Below, one piece after another: positions 1-7,467 of a DNA stretch of 64,000 nt. The DNA comes from Streptomyces camponoticapitis (lineage in GTDB: Bacteria > Actinomycetota > Actinomycetes > Streptomycetales > Streptomycetaceae). The stretch is taken from positions 1 through 64,000 of the forward strand of contig NZ_BMMV01000019.1 in assembly GCF_014646115.1 (NCBI RefSeq). The letters are read 5' to 3'. Each line of letters opens with the position of its first letter. Positions within the stretch are counted from its first letter, which is position 1. The notes under the pieces are model-generated. The model was not told where the DNA came from and did no database searches. It worked only from the letters and a program-made list of their open reading frames with translations. The translations under genes and the position numbers were made by a program.

Positions 1-236
1 ACCATGACCTGGCCGCTGTCGGGCCGGTCGAGACCGGCCGCGCACTGGAGAAGAGTCGACTTGCCGGAGCCGGAAGGCCCCATGACGGCGGTGAAAGAAC
101 CGGCGGGGAGAGTCAGCGACACACCGTCGAGGGCGGTCACGGCGTTCTCGGCCGTGCCGTAGACCTTGCGCACATTCGCCAGCCGGAGGGCTTCGGAGCT
201 CCGGGTCGGGCGGCTCGTGTTCTTACGACGCATCAT
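1..236 (-). CDS. ABC transporter ATP-binding protein (N-terminal fragment, cut by window edge)
   Basis: Only the first ~78 residues are present; the rest lies left of the window. A Walker A motif GPSGSGKST sits at about residues 53-61, preceded by the usual A-loop and beta-strand region. The segment just before (a tyrosine about 26 residues in, then a stretch ending ALDGVSL) is typical of MacB/LolD-type ATPases that work with FtsX-like permeases. Role by family: ATP hydrolysis driving export or lipoprotein/antibiotic-peptide handling at the membrane. Start is the first of two adjacent ATG codons, with GGAAGGAA about 5 bases upstream. The substrate cannot be told; a permease would be expected downstream, outside the window. 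Confidence 0.88.
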   Translation of the reverse strand, partial: MMRRKNTSRPTRSSEALRLANVRKVYGTAENAVTALDGVSLTLPAGSFTAVMGPSGSGKSTLLQCAAGLDRPDSGQVM

Positions 237-344
237 GATCGTTCCTTCCGTCGGACACCCTCTGTGCCTCGGGTAAGACGCTACGGAGGACGGACTTCGA
301 TCACATTGGGCGTACGGCCCCAAGTCGGAGGTGTCGCTGAATAC

Positions 345-735
345 ACCCGCCGCTGGGGCCACCCCCCGATGCCGATCGCCGCGAGCAGGGGCAGCAGCCC
401 CGCCACCCGTACCCACCAGCGGTGCCCGCACACGATCAGACCCACGGCCGGACCGCCGAGCGCCGAGCGCCGACCACACGATGTGGTTGTCCACCGGCAC
501 GGTCACCGTGGCGGAGCCCAGCTCCAGGGTGCCCACGGCCCCACTGGACCCTTCCGCGCAGCGCCCAGGCGGCGAGGGCGAGAGGTGCGATCTTGAGCAG
601 TTCCTCGGCCGTCGGAGCCGTCGTCCACATGACGGTGTCCATGACCGTACGCATCGACGTCTCGTCGGCGGCGGCCACTTGACGGGTGACCAGCGTCTCG
701 ATCAGGACCGAGAAGACGCCGCAGCCGTACGCCCC
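345..735 (-). pseudogene. Remnant of a PrsW-family intramembrane protease-like protein
   Basis: No single open frame covers this stretch, but three consecutive pieces on the minus strand read like one protein in three frames. About 735-545 gives a segment containing VLIETLVTRQVAAADETS and then APTAEELLKIAPLALAAW, which has the EE pair and hydrophobic context of the PrsW active site. About 541-455 gives TLELGSATVTVPVDNHIVW. About 455-345 gives a membrane segment with GLIVCGHRWWVRVAGLLPLL. The order fits the PrsW fold, but the middle transmembrane segments and the N-terminus are missing. I infer a gene broken by at least two frameshifts and an internal deletion. Family assignment is by eye and moderate at best. 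Confidence 0.4.
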
Positions 736-918
736 CACTGATCCCCTCCGCCCTCCTCGCCGCCACCTTCGCCTTCGAGGGCACGGAGGAAACCCCGCCG
801 ACTGACCGGCCGCCGGAGATCGGAGACCGTCCCAACGGCGAACGCGCACGAGGCACGTTGTGAAGCCTGCGGTGAGCCACGAGAACCCCGCGGGTACATA
901 CGCCCGAAGATCTCCGCG

Positions 919-1407
919 TCAGCCCGGTTGCGGCGGTTCCGGTTGGGTGGGTGGGGATGGGAGTTCGGAGAGGACGATCGCGCTGGACGGCACCGTCCGT
1001 CGTTGTTCCAGTAACCGGGAGAGGGCGCTGTACAGGTCCTCCTCCGTCATGTACGCCTCGCGGGCCAGCACCAGGCGGGCGCGGACCTCCAGGTCCTGCC
1101 AGGCGTATCTGCGGCGCAGGTTGGCCAGTTGCCGTGCCTCCGCCCGCAGGAACGCCGCCCCCGAGGAGAAGCCCGCGGCGAGCAGGGCGAGAATCGCCGC
1201 CGGTACCCGTGCGTCGGGCGAGGTGAGGCCCGCGGCGCCGGAGACCGCCGCCAGTACGGCGGCGGGGAAGCCCAGCATCAGATGGGTGGCGTTCCAGAAC
1301 TTGCCCCGCCGCTGGGCCCGTCGCGCGCCGACGCCGGCTTCGACGGCGATCCTCTCGACCTCTCCCGTCAGATGCCGCATCTGAGTCATGGCGCCGCTCG
1401 GCTCCAT
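919..1407 (-). CDS. Small two-helix membrane protein, SLATT-like
   Basis: A 162-residue protein with two transmembrane helices at about residues 42-62 and 68-87, separated by a short loop, and long charged helical flanks. The C-terminal flank (about 88-140) is rich in Arg, Glu and Leu and probably forms a coiled coil. Two adjacent helices inside charged helices, with FWNATHLMLGFPAAVLAA entering the first helix, resemble SLATT-domain proteins, proposed as pore-forming effectors in conflict systems. No partner nucleotide-sensor or nuclease gene sits beside it, so an effector role is not supported by context. The ATG at 1407 is used; an in-frame ATG six codons later is possible. Otherwise a hypothetical membrane protein. 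Confidence 0.65.
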   Translation of the reverse strand: MEPSGAMTQMRHLTGEVERIAVEAGVGARRAQRRGKFWNATHLMLGFPAAVLAAVSGAAGLTSPDARVPAAILALLAAGFSSGAAFLRAEARQLANLRRRYAWQDLEVRARLVLAREAYMTEEDLYSALSRLLEQRRTVPSSAIVLSELPSPPTQPEPPQPG

Positions 1408-1500
1408 CGCGTTCCCCTCGTCGCTCCGGCCACGTCCGAACGCCCGTTATCCTCGCCGTTGGAATCGCGCGAGACCAGGCGTGGACGAGGAGCCCGGCAC

Positions 1501-2025
1501 ATGACCACCGAGACCACCGACACCCGTGTGGACCCGCCCCACCGCGGCGGTGAGCGCGAGACCCTGCGGGCCTATCTCGACTACCACCGCGGCACCCTCG
1601 CCATGAAGTGCGCCGGGCTGAGCGACGACCAGTTGCGGGAGCCTTCGATGGCGCCCTCGGCGCTGTCCCTGCTGGGGCTCGTACGGCATATGGCCGAGGT
1701 CGAACGCGCCTGGTTCCGGCGGGTGTTCGAGGACAACGCGGCGCCGATGGTGTGGTCGCCCCCGGGCGTTGTCGATTTCCAGAGGGCGTACGACGCGAGC
1801 GCCTCGACCCGGTCCGAGGCGTTCACCGCCTGGGAGGCAGAGGTCGAGACGTCGCGGCGGATCGAACGCGCGGCGGACTCACTCGACCTGACGGGACATC
1901 AGCCGCGGTGGGGCGAGGACGTGTCACTGCGGATGGTGATGGTGCACGTCCTGCTGGAGTACGGCCGCCACAACGGCCACGCGGACCTGCTCCGCGAGGG
2001 CCTCGACGGGACCGTCGGAGCGTAG
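1501..2025 (+). CDS. DinB-family (DUF664-like) protein
   Basis: This 174-residue protein has the DinB/YfiT-like four-helix-bundle pattern. It contains LRAYLDYHRGTLAMKCAGLS near the start, then LLGLVRHMAEVERAWF, and a C-terminal HVLLEYGRHNGHADLLRE. Histidines in the second and last segments are the usual metal ligands of the family. Members are metal-binding proteins, some being thiol (mycothiol or bacillithiol)-dependent transferases; the substrate here is unknown. The ATG start has GAGGAG about 8 bases upstream, within the short gap after the divergent small membrane gene. It converges on murJ with only 3 bases between stop codons. Confidence 0.85.
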   Translation: MTTETTDTRVDPPHRGGERETLRAYLDYHRGTLAMKCAGLSDDQLREPSMAPSALSLLGLVRHMAEVERAWFRRVFEDNAAPMVWSPPGVVDFQRAYDASASTRSEAFTAWEAEVETSRRIERAADSLDLTGHQPRWGEDVSLRMVMVHVLLEYGRHNGHADLLREGLDGTVGA

Positions 2026-2028
2026 CCC

Positions 2029-3774
2029 TCAACGGCCCAGCCGCTTGCGCACCATCGACGTCAGCGCGGTCAGCTCCGGGACGCGCAGCAGGCGGGCCAT
2101 CGCCAGGAAGACCAGCAGCAGCGCCGTTCCGCCCGCCGTCAGGGACAGCAGGGACGGCAGCGCGCCGCCGCCCAGTTCGCGGGTCAGTACGTACGCCACC
2201 GCTCCCGCCGCCAGTGCCGCCGGGAGCGAGGCCGTGATCAGCCGGGCGTAGGTGCGCAGGACCCGGCCGCCGTCCAGGTCGCCGCCCAGGCGGCGGCGCA
2301 GGCGGCGCCAGGCGATGCCGACGCCGAACGCGTAGCCGAGGCCGTACGACGCGGCCATGCCCACCACCGCCCAGCGCGGTGGGAGGAGCGCGAAGCAGAG
2401 CGCGGACGCGGCGGCGTTGACCAGAGCCACAACGAGCGTGTTGTAGAAGGGGGTACGGGTGTCCTCGTACGCGTAGAAGCCCCGCAGCACCACGTACTGC
2501 ACGGAGTACGGGATCAGGCCGAGACCGAACGCCATCAGCGCGAAGCCGATGCCGCGTGCGCCCTCCTCGCCGGAGCCCGCGTAGAGCAGCGTCGCCATCG
2601 GGACCCCCAGCGCCAGGAAGGCGAAGGCGCACGGGACGATCGCGACGGCCGAGGTCCGCAGACCGTACGAGATGTCGTCGCGCACCGCCGCCACGTCACC
2701 GTCGACGGCCGAACGGGAGATGCGCGGGAGCACGGCCGTCATGACGGAGACGGTGATGATGGCCTGCGGCATCTGCCAGAGGAGCAGGGCGTAGTTGTAC
2801 GCGGTGATGCCGGTGCCGGTGAAGCCCGCCCGCTCGGCCGCCGCGCCCGCCTTGGTGGCGAGTTGGGTGACGACGACCATGCCGAGCTGGTTGGCGAGCA
2901 CGAAGAGCAGCGTCCACTTGGCGAGGCCCATCGCCTTGCCGAGTCCGTGGCCCCGGAAGTCGAGGCGCGGGCGGAGCCGGAAGCCGGCGTCGCGCAGATA
3001 CGACAGCATCGCGAGCGCCTGGACGGCGAGACCGAGCAACGTGCCGATGCCGAGGAGCCGTACGCCCTCCGGGGTGACCGTGGCGGGCGTGACACCGGAG
3101 CCGGTGAAGCCGCCGAAGGCCCAGATGAAACCGCCGAACGCCGCGATGATCACTACGTTGTTGAGGACCGGGGTCCACATCATCGCGCCGAACCGGCCGC
3201 GCGCGTTGAGGATCTGGCCGAGGACGACATGGGCGCCCATGAAGAACATGGTCGGCAGGCAGTAGCGGGCGAAGGCCACGGTGACGGCCATCCGGCGCGG
3301 GTCGTCCGCGATCTCCGGTGACATCAGGTGGACGAGGAGCGGCGCGGCGACGACGCAGAGCGCGGTGACGGCCGCCAACACGACCATGACGAGGGTGAGA
3401 AGGCGGTTGGCGTACGCCTCGCCCCCGTCGTCGTCCTTCTTCATGGCGCGGACGAGCTGCGGCACGAAGACGGCGTTCAGGGCGCCACCCCCGACGAGGA
3501 CGTAGATCATGGTGGGAAGGACGTTCGCGACCTGGTAGGAGTCGTTGAGCGTGCCGACGCCGATGGCCGCGGCCATGACCAGGGTGCGGGCGAATCCGGT
3601 GATACGCGAGACGATCGTGCCGGCCGCCATGAGCGCGCTGGACCTGCCGATCCCGGACGGCGCCGGGGCGGGCGAAGCGGGGGCGGAGCCGGGCGGCGGG
3701 GGTGGCCGCCGCTCTTGGATGGCCTCCGGGGGCAGTCTCAGAGTGACGGTGTCTCGGTCGTACGGCGCGCTCAT
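2029..3774 (-). CDS. murJ: MurJ/MviN-family lipid II flippase-like integral membrane protein
   Basis: A 581-residue polytopic membrane protein with about 14 hydrophobic helices after a Pro-rich cytoplasmic tail of ~45 residues. Family hallmarks are the start of the first helix (GTIVSRITGFARTLVMAAAI), the NVLPTMIYVLVGGGALNAVF segment and FVPQLVRA. By family it moves the peptidoglycan precursor lipid II across the membrane. Streptomyces encode several MviN-like proteins; this one stands alone, without the kinase-like C-terminal extension or chromosome-end neighbours of the copy near rnpA/parAB, so it may be a paralog rather than the essential enzyme. ATG at 3774 (AAAGAG 7 bases upstream) is preferred to GTG at 3780. 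Confidence 0.9.
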   Translation of the reverse strand: MSAPYDRDTVTLRLPPEAIQERRPPPPPGSAPASPAPAPSGIGRSSALMAAGTIVSRITGFARTLVMAAAIGVGTLNDSYQVANVLPTMIYVLVGGGALNAVFVPQLVRAMKKDDDGGEAYANRLLTLVMVVLAAVTALCVVAAPLLVHLMSPEIADDPRRMAVTVAFARYCLPTMFFMGAHVVLGQILNARGRFGAMMWTPVLNNVVIIAAFGGFIWAFGGFTGSGVTPATVTPEGVRLLGIGTLLGLAVQALAMLSYLRDAGFRLRPRLDFRGHGLGKAMGLAKWTLLFVLANQLGMVVVTQLATKAGAAAERAGFTGTGITAYNYALLLWQMPQAIITVSVMTAVLPRISRSAVDGDVAAVRDDISYGLRTSAVAIVPCAFAFLALGVPMATLLYAGSGEEGARGIGFALMAFGLGLIPYSVQYVVLRGFYAYEDTRTPFYNTLVVALVNAAASALCFALLPPRWAVVGMAASYGLGYAFGVGIAWRRLRRRLGGDLDGGRVLRTYARLITASLPAALAAGAVAYVLTRELGGGALPSLLSLTAGGTALLLVFLAMARLLRVPELTALTSMVRKRLGR

Positions 3775-3814
3775 GCGCACACTCTTTCACCCGCACGACA
3801 GCCCGATGATCAGC

Positions 3815-4642
3815 TCACACGTACCGCGCGAACTCGTCCAGCGTCCGCAGGACCTCCGTCTCGTCGCCCGGCGGCAGTTGCAGCACCACCTCCTCCACGC
3901 CCAGGTCCGCGTAGTGCGCCAGTTTGCCCGGGTCGGGGCGGACCGCGTACGGGACGACGTGGAGCGCTTCCGGGGGGCGGCCCGCCGACTCCCAGGCTTT
4001 GCGCAGCACGGGGATCGACTGCCCCAGGCCCCGGCCGCCGATCGGGAGCCAGCCGTCGGACTGTTCGGCGATGCGGGCGAAGAGCTTGGGGCCGGCCCCG
4101 CCGCCCACCAGAATGCGCGGGGCGCCGTTCGCCGGTTTCGGATGGGCCTCGCTGGGGCGTACGGAGGCGAACTCGCCCTCGTAAAGCGTCGGTTCGGGCG
4201 CCCACAGCGCGCGCATCAGGGCCAGTCGGTCCCAGCCGAGTTCGCGCCGCGTCGTCCAGCCCACACCGTGGTCCGCCGCCTCTTCCTTGTTCCAGCCGAA
4301 GCCGATCCCGAACGTGAAGCGTCCGCCGGACAGATGGTCGAGCGTCGCGACCCGCTTGGCGAGGTCGATCGGGTCGTGCTGGGCGATGAGCGTGACGCCG
4401 GTGGCGAGAGCGAGCCGGTCGGTGACGGCAGCCGCCTGGGCGAGCGCGACGAAGGGGTCGAGGATACGGCCGTACTCACGCGGCAGGTCACCGCCAGCCG
4501 GGAACGGGGTGGTCCGCTCGACCGGGATATGGGTGTGCTCGGGCAGATAGAGCCCGGCGAAGCCGCGCTGCTCCAGCTCACGCGCGAGCCGCACCGGGGC
4601 GATCGTCTCGTCGGTGAGGAAGATGGTGGTCGCGATCCGCAT
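3815..4642 (-). CDS. LLM-class flavin (probably F420)-dependent oxidoreductase
   Basis: This 275-residue protein has the luciferase-like TIM-barrel pattern: GFAGLYLPEHTHIPVER near the start, LATGVTLIAQHDPIDLAKRV, LSGGRFTFGIGFGWNKEE, and the C-terminal GGAGPKLFARIAEQSDGWLP that shapes the flavin phosphate pocket. In actinomycetes this TIGR03619-like subfamily generally uses coenzyme F420 as hydride carrier. The substrate is unknown. It is the expected length for the subfamily. The gene points away from the PHP hydrolase that follows on the other strand, and the 234-base gap between them must carry both promoters. Confidence 0.88.
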   Translation of the reverse strand: MRIATTIFLTDETIAPVRLARELEQRGFAGLYLPEHTHIPVERTTPFPAGGDLPREYGRILDPFVALAQAAAVTDRLALATGVTLIAQHDPIDLAKRVATLDHLSGGRFTFGIGFGWNKEEAADHGVGWTTRRELGWDRLALMRALWAPEPTLYEGEFASVRPSEAHPKPANGAPRILVGGGAGPKLFARIAEQSDGWLPIGGRGLGQSIPVLRKAWESAGRPPEALHVVPYAVRPDPGKLAHYADLGVEEVVLQLPPGDETEVLRTLDEFARYV

Positions 4643-4876
4643 ACGGGCGTTCTCTCCTCAAGGGCGTTCCAACAACGGGGCGGCGGCGTACACACCTGTG
4701 CCCGGGGCCGGGGACAGCCATGCCGGCCCGCTCCGCCGTGTTCCCCCTTCCCCCGCGATCACCGGCAATGTCCGCACCATCTCCCGACCCCCTTCCCTTG
4801 TACGGCCGTTCACGACTCAATACCAGGGTTCGAAACCACCACTCCTGTCCCTCTCGAACCCTGGGGAGCCGTCCGC

Positions 4877-6421
4877 ATGTGCAACGACCACACGGAACAC
4901 GCGATGGGCAGACGCGGTCTGCTCGTGACGGGGGCCGCCGCGGCCCTTACGTTGGGGAGCGTGAGCTTCGCGAACGCCGCCCCCGGCACCGGCAGCGACG
5001 GCAGCGCCTCCGGCGGTACGGAGACCAGGACCGTCAGCGGCACCCTGCCGCCCGGCTCCCCCGACTTCGTCCATCTGCCCGTCGACGTCCCGCGCGGCGT
5101 ACGTGAGATCCGCGTCGCGTACACCTACCAGCGGCCGACCGTCCCCGCCGGCACCCAGGGCAACGCCCTCGACATCGGCATCTTCGACGAGCGCGGCACC
5201 GCTCTCGGCGGCGAGGGCTTCCGGGGCTGGTCCGGCGGCGCGCGTACGGAGTTCTTCATCCGTGCCGACGAGGCGACCCCCGGCTATCTGCCCGGCCCGG
5301 TGCGCTCCGGGAAGTGGCACATCGCGCTGGGCCCGTACACCGTCGCGCCCGAAGGTCTCGCGTACGAGGTGACGATCACCCTCACCTACGGTGAACCCGG
5401 CCGCACGGTACGCCCGGTCCACCCGCCGGAGCGTGCGAAGGGGCGCGGGCGCGCCTGGTACCGGGGCGACTGCCACCTCCACTCCGTGCACTCGGACGGC
5501 AGGCGCACCCCCGCGGAGATCGCGGCGGGCGCGCGGGCCGCCGGGCTGGACTTCATCAACTCCAGCGAGCACAACACCTCTTCGGGCCACGCCGCGTGGG
5601 AGGGGCTGTGGGGCGACGACCTGCTCATCCTCACCGGTGAGGAGATCACCACCCGTAACGGCCACGTCGTGGCCATCGGCATGGACGCGGGCACGTTCGT
5701 CGACTGGCGCTACCGCGCCCGGGACAACCGCTTCGGGCACTACGCCCGCGAGGTACGGCGGGCAGGCGGTCTGGTCGTGCCCGCGCACCCGCACGCCACC
5801 TGCATCGGCTGCAACTGGAAGTTCGGTTTCGGCGACGCCGACGCGGTCGAGGTGTGGAACGGCCCGTTCACCCCGGAGGACGAGGTCGCCCTCGCCTCCT
5901 GGGACAACACCCTTGTGTCGTCGGCCCGTTCGGGACGGCCGTGGACACCGGCGATGGGCAGCAGCGACGCGCACCGCGACCCCGATCCGATCGGCACACC
6001 GCAGACCGTCGTCCTCGCCGACGAGCTGTCCCGCGAGGCGATCCTGGCCGGCATCCGCGCGGGCCGGAGCTACATCGCGGAGTCGTCGGCGGTGTCCCTG
6101 ACCTTCGGCGCCTCGGGCGGTCGCGGCCGGCACGCGGGCATAGGTGAGCGGCTGCGGGTGAAGGACGACGACCCGGTGACGGTGCGTCTGGAGGTCACCG
6201 GCGCCCCGGCGGGCAGTTCGGCGCGCATCGTCACCGATCAGGGGACGCTGCACACGGCCGAGCTGCCGGCGTCGGGCACCGGCACGGTGGAGTGGCGTAC
6301 GACGGCCGAGTACGCGACCTACGTACGCGCCGAGGTACGCCGCCCGTCGACGCTCCCGGGGCTGCCCGGGAACTTCGTGGCGCTGACCAATCCGGTGTTC
6401 CTTGGCGGCGAAGGCGCGTAG
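4877..6421 (+). CDS. Exported CehA/McbA-family PHP-domain metallohydrolase
   Basis: A 514-residue protein with a twin-arginine-type signal: residues 11-18 read GRRGLLVT, followed by a hydrophobic run ending near an ANA cleavage site at about residue 34. Residues ~50-180 form a beta-rich domain. The PHP domain begins at ~195 with metal ligands DCHLHSVHSDG (199-209), EH at 231-232, VVPAHPH near 296 and GSSDAH near 368. Family members hydrolyse phosphoesters or carbamate-like bonds using bound divalent metals. Folding in the cytoplasm before Tat export fits a metal-loaded enzyme. The ATG at 4877 has GGGGAG 8 bases upstream; a shorter start at the internal Met10 is possible. Confidence 0.88.
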   Translation: MCNDHTEHAMGRRGLLVTGAAAALTLGSVSFANAAPGTGSDGSASGGTETRTVSGTLPPGSPDFVHLPVDVPRGVREIRVAYTYQRPTVPAGTQGNALDIGIFDERGTALGGEGFRGWSGGARTEFFIRADEATPGYLPGPVRSGKWHIALGPYTVAPEGLAYEVTITLTYGEPGRTVRPVHPPERAKGRGRAWYRGDCHLHSVHSDGRRTPAEIAAGARAAGLDFINSSEHNTSSGHAAWEGLWGDDLLILTGEEITTRNGHVVAIGMDAGTFVDWRYRARDNRFGHYAREVRRAGGLVVPAHPHATCIGCNWKFGFGDADAVEVWNGPFTPEDEVALASWDNTLVSSARSGRPWTPAMGSSDAHRDPDPIGTPQTVVLADELSREAILAGIRAGRSYIAESSAVSLTFGASGGRGRHAGIGERLRVKDDDPVTVRLEVTGAPAGSSARIVTDQGTLHTAELPASGTGTVEWRTTAEYATYVRAEVRRPSTLPGLPGNFVALTNPVFLGGEGA

Positions 6422-6612
6422 GTCCTGTCCGCCGGGTGGGTTTTCGCGCACCGGCCCGGGGCACCTGGCACGGTGCCTCGCCGCGTTGTCGGACTCGTCC
6501 ACGTACGTCCAGTACGAGGACGATCCTCCGCCTTGCGACGCACCGCACCACGTGACATCAGCCGCTCCGCGGCGGGCCCGGGCCGATCCGCGAAGATCCG
6601 CCGGACAGGACC
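6421..6612 (+). mobile_element. MITE-like non-coding element bounded by inverted repeats
   Basis: The two ends form an inverted repeat: GGTCCTGTCCGCCGG at 6421-6435 and CCGCCGGACAGGACC at 6598-6612, the outermost 11 bases matching perfectly in inverted orientation and 15 of 17 overall. The 192-base interior has no convincing coding frame but several short inverted repeats, for example GGCAC/GTGCC around 6459-6476 and the GTACGTCCAGTAC-containing stretch near 6502-6520. The element begins exactly at the last base of the hydrolase stop codon. Size, terminal repeats and lack of coding fit a miniature inverted-repeat transposable element. No clear target duplication is visible, so the mobile nature is inference. 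Confidence 0.45.
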
Positions 6613-6703
6613 TGGCCGACCGCCGGTTCGCACCGGCCCGGGGCCGTCCGGTGCACCGCACCGGGCGCCCCGGGGCCGTCCGCCCGGGCGGGGGGCGGCG
6701 GTC

Positions 6704-7210
6704 TCACTGCCAGGGGTCGGTGAAGGACCGGCCTGCCACCGGCTTGGCGATCAGCGCGATGGCGATGAAGAAGCCGACCTGCCCGATGGCGTTCATCAGC
6801 GTCGCGAGCGCCTTGGGGTCGTAGAGCTCGGCCGCCCGGGCGTAGAGCTCGTCGGAGACGCGCTCACCGTCCGCCGACGGCTGGAGCACCGCTTCCACCA
6901 GCGCCAGCGCGGCACGCTCGGCGCTGTCGAAGTACGGCGAGTCCTGCCAGGAGGCCACCGAGGTGATCTGCTCCTCCGTCGCCCCGGCCTTCCGCAGGAA
7001 ACCCGTGTGCAGAACGGTGAGGTAGGTGCTGGCGACGATCTGGCCCGCGCGCAGCTGGACCAGGCTGATCGTGGTGCGCGGTACGGAGCCGTTGCCGACG
7101 GCCTTGAACAGCGCCGCCGACACCTCCGCGAGCTCGGGGACGAGCTTCGACGGGTCCTCCGCCAGCCGGGGGCCCTTCGGTGCCACCTGGGTGATCGAAC
7201 GTGTTTCCAT
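6704..7210 (-). CDS. Carboxymuconolactone decarboxylase (CMD)/AhpD-like family protein
   Basis: A 168-residue all-helical protein. The stretch RTTISLVQLRAGQIVASTYL is followed by LRKAGATEEQITSVASWQDSPYFDSAERAALALVEA, the CMD-family core in which catalytic residues sit before the AERAAL helix. The usual CxxC redox pair of AhpD is absent: the equivalent helix reads AGQIVASTYLTVLH. It is therefore probably not a peroxidase-coupled thiol protein, and its reaction is unknown. The C-terminal helix MNAIGQVGFFIAIALIAKPV is the usual family ending. Start ATG at 7210 has GGAGAC upstream. It is divergent from afsR across a 257-base gap. Confidence 0.85.
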   Translation of the reverse strand: METRSITQVAPKGPRLAEDPSKLVPELAEVSAALFKAVGNGSVPRTTISLVQLRAGQIVASTYLTVLHTGFLRKAGATEEQITSVASWQDSPYFDSAERAALALVEAVLQPSADGERVSDELYARAAELYDPKALATLMNAIGQVGFFIAIALIAKPVAGRSFTDPWQ

Positions 7211-7467
7211 GGCCGTCTCCTCAAGATTTTCCTGATCTCCGCCGAACCGGCGCGTCCGCTGTCGCGTTCAGTGGCGCTTTCGCTGTGTTGACGGATGCCG
7301 GCGCGCAGATGTGACCGATGGGCTGTCCGGATCCCGATTTACCCGAAGGGGTCGTGTCCTTTACCGTGTCGAGGGCTTGTGCAGACCCCCGCCCAAGGCT
7401 GACGCCACCACTCCGGACAAGGCAGACTGTCGGGGGCGATACCGGCAGTTCGGGGGCAGGGAGAGCT

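Noticed and set aside
4817..6661. Long minus-strand open frame over the PHP hydrolase
   Set aside because: The hydrolase has a signal peptide and all metal-binding motifs. The antisense reading is low-complexity and has no domain.
7318..7467. Upstream ATG extending AfsR by 50 residues
   Set aside because: The extension lacks a ribosome site and does not resemble known AfsR N-termini, which begin close to the MDRDSGPRVPEQR sequence at 7468.
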